DNA of 58,427 nucleotides from CAZNPW01 sp964575185 (GTDB lineage: Bacteria > Pseudomonadota > Alphaproteobacteria > Rhodobacterales > Rhodobacteraceae): assembly GCA_964575185.1 (NCBI GenBank), contig CAZNPW010000016.1, forward strand, positions 1 through 58,427, given 5' to 3'. The notes under the pieces are model-generated. The model did no database searches and was not told the origin of the DNA. It saw only the letters and a list, made by a program, of their open reading frames with translations. The number at the start of each line of letters is the position of its first letter. Within the stretch, counting starts at the first letter, position 1. Shown in pieces: positions 51,884 through 58,427 of the stretch. The translations under genes were made by a program, and so were the position numbers.

Positions 51884-52351
51884 TCAGGCCGCGGGGTAGC
51901 GCGTGAAGACGCTGCCGCTGGCGTCGGTTCCGACAAGGATGACGTCGAAAGCCTCGCGCGCGGACTCCGGACCCATGCCCGGCGACCCGAAGGGCATGCC
52001 CGGCACGGAAAGCCCGATGGCCACGGGCCGTTCCGTCATCAGACGGCGGATGTCGGCGGCGGGAACATGCCCTTCGACCGTGTAGCCGCCGATGACGGCG
52101 GTGTGGCACGAGGCCAGCTCCGGGGGAATCCCGCGTTCGCGCTTGAACGCGTGGACCGCCTCGAGCGGACGTTCCTCGAACGTCACGCGAAAGCCGTTGT
52201 CGCGCAGGTGACCGATCCACGCGTTGCAGCACGGGCATCCCGGGTCCTTGACGACATGGATCCCGTCGTCGGATGCAGCCCACGCCGGCAGGGTGCCGGC
52301 CACCCCGAACGACAGTCCGGCGAAAAGGGTGTTTCGTCTCGTCAGGTCCAC
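51884..52351 (-). CDS. DUF411 exported metal-binding protein
   Basis: 155 residues from a GTG at 52351 (GGGGA about 8 bases upstream); an ATG at 52399 is the longer option but lacks a ribosome site. Tat-like signal (LTRRNTLFAGLSFGVAG), then the DUF411 core with KDPGCPCCNAWIGHL, SCHTAVIGGYTVEGHVPA and GLSVPGMPFGSPGM. Members are found in copper and silver resistance loci. It converges on the dsbA-like gene and is divergent from the small exported protein C gene. Confidence 0.88.
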   Translation of the reverse strand: MDLTRRNTLFAGLSFGVAGTLPAWAASDDGIHVVKDPGCPCCNAWIGHLRDNGFRVTFEERPLEAVHAFKRERGIPPELASCHTAVIGGYTVEGHVPAADIRRLMTERPVAIGLSVPGMPFGSPGMGPESAREAFDVILVGTDASGSVFTRYPAA

Positions 52352-52502
52352 CGTGCCATCCCCATGCAGCGCGCGCAGAGCATAGCCGCAGTCGGGCATC
52401 CCGTGAAGTCACGACAGGTCGACCGGCCGGGGCGGGCAGGATGTCGCAATGTCATTCTATCCGGTGACGATGCCGTCGCGGCCTGATAGGATCGCTGCCA
52501 CC

Positions 52503-52856
52503 ATGGGTCTGATCTTTCGCCTGCGCGTCGTGGTCCTTGCCGCCTGCATCCTTGCGGCGATCCTGCCCGCGCTGGTCCTCGCCGAGGGTCGGCAGCAGAC
52601 GGCGGCCGACCATGCCCGGATGATGGCGATGGCCGGTCATCTCGCGCACATGGCCGGGACGGACGGCCCGTCTCCCGCGGGACAGATGCTCTTGTGCCAG
52701 CAGGTCTGCCTGTTCCCGCTCGCGGCGCTGCCTGCCGGCGACGGTGGTGCCCTGACGCTGGCGCTGGCCTTCGATGCGAGCCCCGGGGCGGAACTGCCCG
52801 CCGCGTCGCTGGCCATTCCCCCGCCCGGCCCGCCACCGCGATCCGCCAGGCTCTGA
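52503..52856 (+). CDS. Small exported Cys-pair protein C, unknown
   Basis: 117 residues from the ATG at 52503; an in-frame ATG at 52449 has AGGA upstream and may be the real start. A hydrophobic signal (LRVVVLAACILAAILPALVLA), a His/Met-rich segment (DHARMMAMAGHLAHMAG), a Cys pair (MLLCQQVCLFPLAAL) and a Pro/Arg tail (PPPGPPPRSARL). It resembles proteins A and B in layout. It sits 68 bases before the multicopper oxidase gene and may be cotranscribed. Possible copper buffer. Confidence 0.6.
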   Translation: MGLIFRLRVVVLAACILAAILPALVLAEGRQQTAADHARMMAMAGHLAHMAGTDGPSPAGQMLLCQQVCLFPLAALPAGDGGALTLALAFDASPGAELPAASLAIPPPGPPPRSARL

Positions 52857-52924
52857 GCCTGCCGTTCCGGCTCCGTGCCGGGACCTTCCTCCCAAATCAC
52901 GCATTCCTTTGTCGGAGAACGCGC

Positions 52925-54397
52925 ATGTCGCCTCTTTCCCGCCGCGGCTTTCTGGCCGCCTCTGCGGCCACGGCCGCCACGCTGATGCTTCCTGCCCGCG
53001 TCCGCGCCCAGCCAGGCCGGATGTCCCTGACCGCCACCACCCGCACGATCGACGTGCGCGGCAGGGCCGCGACCGTCTGGGGGCTGCTCGACGGCAACGG
53101 CCGTTCGGGCCTTGTCCTGGACCCGGGCCAGGATTTCGCCGTCGATCTGACCAACCGCCTCGCCGCGCCGACGATCATCCACTGGCACGGGCAGATCCCG
53201 CCGAACGTGCAGGACGGCGTCCCGAACATTCCGCTGCCGGTGCTGCAACCCGGCCAGGCCCGGGCCTTCGACTTTCCCGCGCGGCCGGGCACGCACTGGA
53301 TGCACGCCCACATTCCCGAACACGAGATGATGCTGCTGGCCGCGCCGCTGGTCGTCCGGCGGCCGGAGGATCTGGCCGACGACCGGCAGGAGGTGACGCT
53401 GTTCCTGCACGACTTCGCGTTCAAGCCGCCCGCCGAGGTGCTGGCGGACATCGCCGCGAAAGGCGCCGCGGAAGGCGGCCAGGCGGCGCAGGGCGGGGCC
53501 GGCGCGATGGCCATGGAAGGCATGGCGATGCCCGGCATGGCCATGGGGGGCATGGCGATGCCGGGCATGGCCGGCATGGAGATGGACCTGAACGACTTCG
53601 ACTTCGATGCCTATCTGGTGAACGACCGCACGCTGGACGACCCCGAGGTCGTGCAGGTCGACAAGGGCGGGCGCGTGCTGGTGCGCGTCATCAATGCGGC
53701 GGCGGCGACGGTGTTCTGGATCGACACCGGCGCGCTGCCGGGGCGGCTCGTCGCGGTGGATGGCGATCCGGTCCAGCCCCTGCCCGGCAGCCGGTTCGGC
53801 ATCGCGATGGGCCAGCGCATGGACATCGAACTGGACCTGCCGCCGACGGGCGGGGCTTTCCCGATCCTCGCCCTGCGCGAAGGCGCGCGCGAGCGGACGG
53901 GCCTGATCCTCGCCACCCCCGGCGCGGCGGTGACGCGCATCGCCGAGATGTCCGACGTCGAGCATCCCGCCTTCAGCGCCGATCTGGCGCAGGAGGCTGC
54001 CCTGCGGGCGGTCACGCCCCTGCCGGATCGCGCGCCCACCGCGCGGCCGGTGCTGATGCTGGGCGGCACGATGTCACCCTATGTCTGGACGATCAACGGC
54101 CGGACCTTCGGCAACCACGCGCCGGTGACGGCAGCGTCGGGCGAGCGGGTCGAGATCATGTTCAACAACACCTCGATGATGGCGCATCCGATGCATCTGC
54201 ACGGCCATGCCTTCCAGGTCGTGGGCGTCGGCCCGCAGCGGATCGCGGGTGCCGTGCGCGACACGGTGCACGTGCCGCCGATGGGCATGGTGACGGTCGC
54301 CCTCGACGCGGGCGAGGCGGCGCGCTGGATGCTGCACTGCCACCACATGCCGCACCTGGCGAGCGGCATGATGACCGAGTTCGCCGTGTCGGCGTGA
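52925..54397 (+). CDS. Multicopper oxidase, Tat-exported
   Basis: 490 residues with a Tat signal (SRRGFLAASAATAATLMLP). Copper ligands are seen in IIHWHGQIPP, HWMHAHIPEHE, HPMHLHGHAFQ and MLHCHHMPHLASGM, so T1, T2 and T3 sites are complete. A Met-rich insert at residues ~195-222 (GMAMPGMAMGGMAMPGMAGM) resembles the Cu(I)-recruiting segment of CueO and PcoA. It should oxidise Cu(I) to less toxic Cu(II) in the periplasm. GGAGAA precedes the ATG. A strong hairpin follows the stop. Confidence 0.94.
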   Translation: MSPLSRRGFLAASAATAATLMLPARVRAQPGRMSLTATTRTIDVRGRAATVWGLLDGNGRSGLVLDPGQDFAVDLTNRLAAPTIIHWHGQIPPNVQDGVPNIPLPVLQPGQARAFDFPARPGTHWMHAHIPEHEMMLLAAPLVVRRPEDLADDRQEVTLFLHDFAFKPPAEVLADIAAKGAAEGGQAAQGGAGAMAMEGMAMPGMAMGGMAMPGMAGMEMDLNDFDFDAYLVNDRTLDDPEVVQVDKGGRVLVRVINAAAATVFWIDTGALPGRLVAVDGDPVQPLPGSRFGIAMGQRMDIELDLPPTGGAFPILALREGARERTGLILATPGAAVTRIAEMSDVEHPAFSADLAQEAALRAVTPLPDRAPTARPVLMLGGTMSPYVWTINGRTFGNHAPVTAASGERVEIMFNNTSMMAHPMHLHGHAFQVVGVGPQRIAGAVRDTVHVPPMGMVTVALDAGEAARWMLHCHHMPHLASGMMTEFAVSA

Positions 54398-54403
54398 CTT
54401 TCC

Positions 54404-54433
54404 CCCGGACCCGCGGCAGGCTGCGGGTCCGGG
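54404..54433 (+). terminator. Hairpin after the multicopper oxidase gene
   Basis: CCCGGACCCGC, 8-base loop, GCGGGTCCGGG, then ATTTCC: a perfect 11-bp stem 7 bases after the stop. It lies before the TlpA-like gene, so it may end or attenuate transcription between the two. Confidence 0.7.
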
Positions 54434-54456
54434 ATTTCCTGCGGAGCGCATCCATC

Positions 54457-54978
54457 ATGACCGGACGCATCGGACGACGCGGCCTTCTCGCCGGCCTGTG
54501 CACGCCCTTCCTCGCCCGGCCCGCGGCGGCCCGGCCGCCGTTTCGCCTGCGCGACGACCCGGTGCCGCTGCTCTCGCCGGCGCTCTTGGACGAGTCGGGG
54601 CGGAGCCGGCCGCTCGACGCCTTCGCGGGCCGGGTGATCCTGCTCAATATCTGGGCCACCTGGTGCCCGCCGTGCCGGGAGGAGATGCCCGCGCTCGACG
54701 CGCTGCAGGCGATGCTCGGCGGCCCGGACTTCATGGTGCTGCCGCTTTGCATCGACGAGGCGGGGATCGGACGCGGGCGCGCCTTCTACGACGAGATCGG
54801 CATCCGGTCGCTGCCGCTGTTCTGGGCGGAGCCGTTGCGCGTCCAGTCGGCGCTCGCCTTCGTCGGCCTTCCGACGACCTTGCTGGTCGACCGCCAGTCG
54901 CGCGAGATCGGACGGTTGCAGGGCCCGTTCGACTGGGCGTCCCCGGCCGCCGTCACGCAGCTCCGCGGCGTGGTCTGA
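54457..54978 (+). CDS. TlpA-like periplasmic thioredoxin
   Basis: 173 residues. Tat-like signal (GRIGRRGLLAGLCTPFLARP), then a thioredoxin fold with NIWATWCPPCREEMPALD and cis-Pro in GLPTTLLVD. TlpA proteins reduce periplasmic Cys pairs, for instance in copper metallochaperones and CuA sites. It lies just after the multicopper oxidase hairpin and converges on the P-type ATPase gene. Confidence 0.88.
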   Translation: MTGRIGRRGLLAGLCTPFLARPAAARPPFRLRDDPVPLLSPALLDESGRSRPLDAFAGRVILLNIWATWCPPCREEMPALDALQAMLGGPDFMVLPLCIDEAGIGRGRAFYDEIGIRSLPLFWAEPLRVQSALAFVGLPTTLLVDRQSREIGRLQGPFDWASPAAVTQLRGVV

Positions 54979-55061
54979 CCGGACCGACGCGGGCTGCGAC
55001 ACCCGGCACGGTGGCGGGGTCCGGCCGCAACCGTGGCTTGAGGCCCGGCCGAACCGTCCGA

Positions 55062-57107
55062 TCAGCCCCGCGTCGCAGCCAGGCCGGGCCGTTCGGGGCC
55101 GACCGCGCCTGCCGGGCCGACCGGGCCCGCAAGCCTGCGGGTGCGGCCCGGCAGAAGGCGCGCCGAGTTCAGGATGAACGCCAGTTCGGACGCCACATGG
55201 ATGAAGGCCGCGACCAGCGGGTTCAGGTAGCCGGCCGCCGCCAGGGCGATCCCGACGATGTCGATCAGGATCGTTCCGGCAAAGTTCTGCCAGATGATCC
55301 CGCGGGTCCGGCGCGCCACTTTCAGAGTATCGACGAAGCGCGCCAGATCGTTGCCCAGCAGCACCACATCGGCGCTTTCCCGGGCGACGTCGGTGCCCGA
55401 CCCCATCGCCACGCCGACATGCGCCTCGGCCAGCGCCGGCGCATCGTTGACGCCGTCGCCGACCATCGCGATAGTCCCCGTCCCGGCCATGAGGGCGCGG
55501 ATGCGGGTCAGCTTGTCCTCGGGCAAAAGCCCCGCTTCCACGTTTCCGATCCCGAGCCGTGCGGCAACCGCCTCGGCGACCGGCAAGGTGTCGCCCGTCA
55601 GCAGGATGGTGCGGATGCCCATGCCGTGCAGCGCCGCGACGGCATCCTTCGCTTCGGGGCGCACCGTGTCGGCCACCGCGACGGCTCCGAGCAGGCTGCC
55701 GTCGCGCGCCACGTAGATTTCCGTCGCCGCCGCGCTGCCCGGGGTGAAACCCTGCGGGATGGCGACGGCGTTGTCCCGCATCCAGGCGCCGTTGCCCACC
55801 AGGATTGTGGTGCCCCCGACCTGCGCGGCGATGCCGCGCCCCGGCGTGTAGGCGAACCGGTCCGGTTCGGCCACCGCACGCCCCTGCGACCGTGCATGGT
55901 CCACGATGGCCTTGCCAAGCGGATGCTCGGACCGCACCTCCGCCGACGCGGCCGCGTCCAGCACCGCCTCGGCCCCGACGCCGGCCACCGGCACGACAGC
56001 CTGCACCGCAGGCCGACCGAAGGTCAGGGTGCCGGTCTTGTCCAGCACCACCGTATCGACCTTGCCCAGCGTCTCGAGATGCACGCCGCCCTTGACGATG
56101 GCACCCAGCCGCGCCGACCGTCCGATCCCGCCCAGGATGGCGAGCGGCGTTCCGGCGGCGATCCCGCAGGCCCCGGCGACGATGATGACCGAGATCGTGG
56201 CGGTCATGTCGCGCGTGATGAGATACGTCAGGATGGCAGAGCCGATCGCGAAATAGACGAGGTATCCCGCGATGTGATCGGCCAGCCGCTGCACCGGCGC
56301 GCGGGACCGCTCGGCGCGCTCGACCGCCTCGATGATCTTGCCGTAGCTCGTGTCCCGGCCGATCCGTTCCGCCCGGATCTCGATCGCTCCCGACTGGTTG
56401 ATCGACCCGGCGAACACGCGCGCACCCTGCGTCTTCTCGACCGGCATCGACTCGCCGGTGATCCGCGATTCATCGACGAAAGACTGGCCCGCCAGGACGG
56501 ACCCGTCGACCGGAATGCTGCCTCCGGGTGCGACCAGGATGGCGTCCCCGGACACGAGCGCGTCCGCCGGGACGGCATGGATGGCACCCGCCCGGCGGAC
56601 CGACACCTCGCGCGGCAGAAAGTCCAGAAGGTCGCGGATCGCCCTGCGGCCCCGCCCGACGGTAAGCCCCTCCAGCACCTCAGCGACAAGGACGAACAGC
56701 GTGATCACCAGCGCGGTGAAGAACTCGCCGATCGCCGCCGCCGCGCCGATGGCGATGGTCATCGACAGCTCCATCGTCATCCGCCGCGCGATCAGGTTCT
56801 CGATCGCTTCCTTCAGGATCGGCCAGCCGCCGACCAGAAGGCCCGCCACCCCGATGATGCTGACCGCCGCGACGGGCTCCCACAGCCTGAACCAGACCGC
56901 GACAGCCGCCAGCCCGACCAGGCCGATGCGCGCAAGCTCCACCCAGTCCAGCGCATGGGCGTGGTCGTGCCCATCGTGCTCGTGATCGTGATCGTGATCG
57001 TCGTCCCCATGCCCGTGGTCGTGGGCGTGGGCGTGGTCGGCGGCGGCCGGAACCGTGGTGCGGTGCTGTGCCTGGTCGGCCAGCGAGGAATCCGTGTCGG
57101 GCGGCAT
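55062..57107 (-). CDS. P1B-type metal ATPase without CPC motif, His-rich N-terminus
   Basis: 681 residues from the ATG at 57107 (GAGG upstream; an ATG at 57119 overlapping the repressor stop is possible). Residues 24-52 are almost all His and Asp in place of a Cys metal-binding domain. The phosphorylation site DKTGT (Asp356) and hinge GDGVNDAP are intact. The channel motif normally CPC reads Ala313-Cys314-Gly315 (VAGACGIAAGTPLAI), so ligand geometry must differ. Substrate unknown; the CsoR/RcnR-type regulator and His-rich tail suggest Ni, Co, Zn or Cu. Confidence 0.88.
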   Translation of the reverse strand: MPPDTDSSLADQAQHRTTVPAAADHAHAHDHGHGDDDHDHDHEHDGHDHAHALDWVELARIGLVGLAAVAVWFRLWEPVAAVSIIGVAGLLVGGWPILKEAIENLIARRMTMELSMTIAIGAAAAIGEFFTALVITLFVLVAEVLEGLTVGRGRRAIRDLLDFLPREVSVRRAGAIHAVPADALVSGDAILVAPGGSIPVDGSVLAGQSFVDESRITGESMPVEKTQGARVFAGSINQSGAIEIRAERIGRDTSYGKIIEAVERAERSRAPVQRLADHIAGYLVYFAIGSAILTYLITRDMTATISVIIVAGACGIAAGTPLAILGGIGRSARLGAIVKGGVHLETLGKVDTVVLDKTGTLTFGRPAVQAVVPVAGVGAEAVLDAAASAEVRSEHPLGKAIVDHARSQGRAVAEPDRFAYTPGRGIAAQVGGTTILVGNGAWMRDNAVAIPQGFTPGSAAATEIYVARDGSLLGAVAVADTVRPEAKDAVAALHGMGIRTILLTGDTLPVAEAVAARLGIGNVEAGLLPEDKLTRIRALMAGTGTIAMVGDGVNDAPALAEAHVGVAMGSGTDVARESADVVLLGNDLARFVDTLKVARRTRGIIWQNFAGTILIDIVGIALAAAGYLNPLVAAFIHVASELAFILNSARLLPGRTRRLAGPVGPAGAVGPERPGLAATRG

Positions 57108-57115
57108 GGTGGACC

Positions 57116-57394
57116 TCATTTCATGTAGGTGCGCAGGACGTCGATCAGTTCCGACGCGCGCTTCGCCCTTTCGGGGTCCGTCTCGCGTGCGGGGTCGATG
57201 ACGTGCTGGCGGATGTGGTCTTCGATCAGTTCGGACATCAGGCCGTTCGTCGCGCCGCGCACCGAGGCCACCAGCTGCAGGATGTCGGCGCAGGGAACTT
57301 CGTTCTCCAACCCCCGCTCGACGGCCTCGACCTGCCCCCTGATGCGCCGGACCCGCCCCAGCAGCTTCGTCTTGTCCCGGCTGGTGTGCGACAC
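57116..57394 (-). CDS. CsoR/RcnR-family metal-sensing repressor
   Basis: 92 residues from a GTG at 57394 with GGGAG 6 bases upstream. The all-helical DUF156 fold is clear (LLGRVRRIRGQVEAVERGL, EVPCADILQLVASVRGA, LIEDHIRQHV). The Cys in VPCADIL and His in DHIRQHV are the metal-site pair; the His-rich N-terminus typical of RcnR is not obvious, only SHTSRDK. It begins the operon with the CPC-less ATPase and should release its operator when the metal binds. Confidence 0.88.
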   Translation of the reverse strand: MSHTSRDKTKLLGRVRRIRGQVEAVERGLENEVPCADILQLVASVRGATNGLMSELIEDHIRQHVIDPARETDPERAKRASELIDVLRTYMK

Positions 57395-57407
57395 GAGCGA
57401 CTCCCGA

Positions 57408-57429
57408 ATAGCATAAGGGGGTATGGTAT
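57408..57429. promoter_or_regulatory. Candidate CsoR/RcnR operator
   Basis: A GGGGG tract flanked by AT-rich repeats (ATAGCATAA before, TATGGTAT after) just upstream of the repressor start. CsoR/RcnR-family sites consist of a central G/C tract with AT-rich inverted repeats, so both composition and location fit. Confidence 0.55.
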
Positions 57430-57544
57430 TTGGTGCAGCATCCCGCCGCAAGCAGGAAGGACGATGTCAACGCCCCGCACCCTTGGCAAAGGTCACGTCA
57501 TGCCCGGCTCACCTTGGCCGAGCCTGCCGATGTGCCCCCATCGG

Positions 57545-57840
57545 TCACGGTGCCGAAGAAGCTCTCGTGCGTTGCGACGTTTTCCCGTCTTGCGCGCGCC
57601 AGCTCGGCGCGTTCAGCGGCGCCAGCAATCCGCGGCCGAGGACATGGTCGGCCTCCTTTTCGGCGACCATGTCGTTGGCGCGTTCGGACTTCCATTCGGA
57701 ACGAAGGGGAAGATCGAACTGTCGATCACCCGAAGTCGTTCCATGCCGTGGACGCGGGTGTCGGGACCGACAACGGCCATCGGATCCCGCCCCATCCTGC
57801 AGCTTCCGCAAGGGTGGTAGGCCGTGGTGGCGTTGCGGAC
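57545..57840 (-). pseudogene. C-terminal remnant of a GMC oxidoreductase, truncated and frameshifted
   Basis: Reads TAYHPCGSCRMG, then RVHGMERLRVIDSSIFP and NGSPNAPTT, the FAD-domain end of choline dehydrogenase-like GMC enzymes. After NAPTT near 57670 a one-base loss shifts the frame; MVAEKEADHVLGRGLLAP continues in the next frame to a stop at 57545. The 5' part is absent: the reading stops making sense at the inverted repeat of the IS5-like element beginning at 57841. Confidence 0.8.
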
Positions 57841-58352
57841 GGCCTTGCTGCGCAAATGCCAGGAGGGATCCACTCTGCGAAGCCAGTCCGTTCGTCAGGA
57901 AGCATGACCAGGCCGAAGCCCCCACCTGCCGCACCACGAACCGGCCTGACGACAACGCTGCGCTGGCGGGGCGCGGATCGTTGTCGATCTGGTCAGATCC
58001 CACGACGCAATGGCTGGCTGCTCCGTCCGGAGAACGCCGCGTCATCCGGTCTTTCCGACGTCGCAATCCAGGTCTGCCTGAAGCTGAAGGCACTCTTCGG
58101 GCTTGGCCGGGCCATCTGGAAGCGCCGGACCGGCTACCACCTGCGAAGTCTGGTCGAGGCCAGGATGCGGTGCTTCAAGCTCTTGGGCGAGCGCGTCATG
58201 TCCGCGACCTCGATCGCCAGGTCGCCGGGCTTCAGACCAGGGCGGCGATCCTTAACCGCTTCACCGCCCTCGGAACATCCCGCACGCGCACAGAATAGGT
58301 CTGCCAACGGAAAGCGGAACTCCGGCTTTGACCCGATTTGCGCAACAAAGCC
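57841..58352 (+). mobile_element. Internally deleted IS5-family element
   Basis: About 512 bases bounded by imperfect inverted repeats: GGCCTTGCTGCGCAAAT at 57841-57857 and the complement of GGCTTTGTTGCGCAAAT at 58336-58352 (15 of 17 matching). Inside are transposase N-terminal pieces (NAALAGRGSLSIWSDPTTQW, then after a frame change LSDVAIQVCLKLKALFGL) joined directly to C-terminal pieces (GRAIWKRRTGYHLRSLVEAR, FKLLGERVM, then after another shift ARDLDRQVAGLQTRAAILN). The central DDE core is missing, so it cannot move on its own. It abuts and probably truncated the GMC gene. Confidence 0.8.
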
Positions 58353-58427
58353 CCAGGATTCCACCGGCTTGGAAACGCAATATCCGCCCCGAAGGGCGGT
58401 GCGCAAGACTTTTATATTGATTTGTTT

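Noticed and set aside
58384..58399. CCGCCC-CGAA-GGGCGG hairpin near the right end as terminator
   Set aside because: Stem of only 6 bp, a T-rich stretch about ten bases away, and no confirmed gene leading into it.

Overview
This is about 58 kb of very GC-rich (roughly 70% by eye), tightly packed alphaproteobacterial DNA. The gene families (MntR/MntH, ArsJ with its GAPDH partner, MocE-type ferredoxin, Tat-exported copper oxidase) and an IS5-type transposase remnant fit Rhodobacterales, for example a Paracoccus-like organism; that placement is inferred. No rRNA, tRNA, CRISPR array or replication origin was seen. The mix of metal resistance and substrate uptake clusters looks like an accessory region or a replicon rich in catabolic genes.

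Layout. (1) 1-2104: the end of a dimethylglycine/sarcosine dehydrogenase-like protein. (2) 2.1-12.5 kb: a divergent carbohydrate or polyol cluster. Leftward: solute-binding protein, two permeases, a SorC-type regulator and an FGGY kinase. Rightward: the ATPase, a glycerol-1-phosphate dehydrogenase-like enzyme, a SIS isomerase-like protein, an SDR and a HAD phosphatase. (3) 12.5-23.6 kb: metal homeostasis: mntH/mntR, a CDF exporter, a Zn/Cd/Pb P-type ATPase with its MerR regulator, an MFS exporter with a His-rich tail, and an arsenate pathway (ArsR-ArsC fusion, GAPDH, ArsJ). (4) 23.8-32.2 kb: a branched-chain-amino-acid-type ABC importer with a LivM-LivG fusion, an RpiR regulator, an isochorismatase-like amidase, an N-formylglutamate amidohydrolase-like enzyme and a glutamine synthetase-like ligase, probably for an amide or amine. 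(5) 32.2-37.8 kb: a rhizopine-like (moc) cluster: sugar ABC importer, MocD-type di-iron oxygenase and MocE-type Rieske ferredoxin, next to a LacI regulator broken by one in-frame stop. (6) 37.8-55 kb: a large copper island: cueR, copA, copZ, three DUF305 proteins, two L,D-transpeptidases, a five-gene coupled operon that includes a PBP2 paralogue, ScsC-like DsbA, a DUF411 protein, a multicopper oxidase, a TlpA-like thioredoxin and several small exported Cys-pair proteins. (7) 55-57.4 kb: a second-type P1B ATPase without the CPC motif and its CsoR/RcnR-type repressor. (8) 57.5-58.4 kb: a truncated, frameshifted GMC oxidoreductase abutting an internally deleted IS5-family element.

How it works together. 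Sensor genes and their operators are visible for Mn (MntR), divalent soft metals (MerR with a 19-bp-spaced promoter), arsenic (ArsR), copper (CueR with two clear 19-bp-spaced promoters and one weaker box) and a CsoR/RcnR site. The most interesting observation is that the copper island carries cell-wall crosslinking enzymes (two L,D-transpeptidases and a PBP2) among copper and periplasmic redox genes, suggesting an envelope-repair arm of the copper response.
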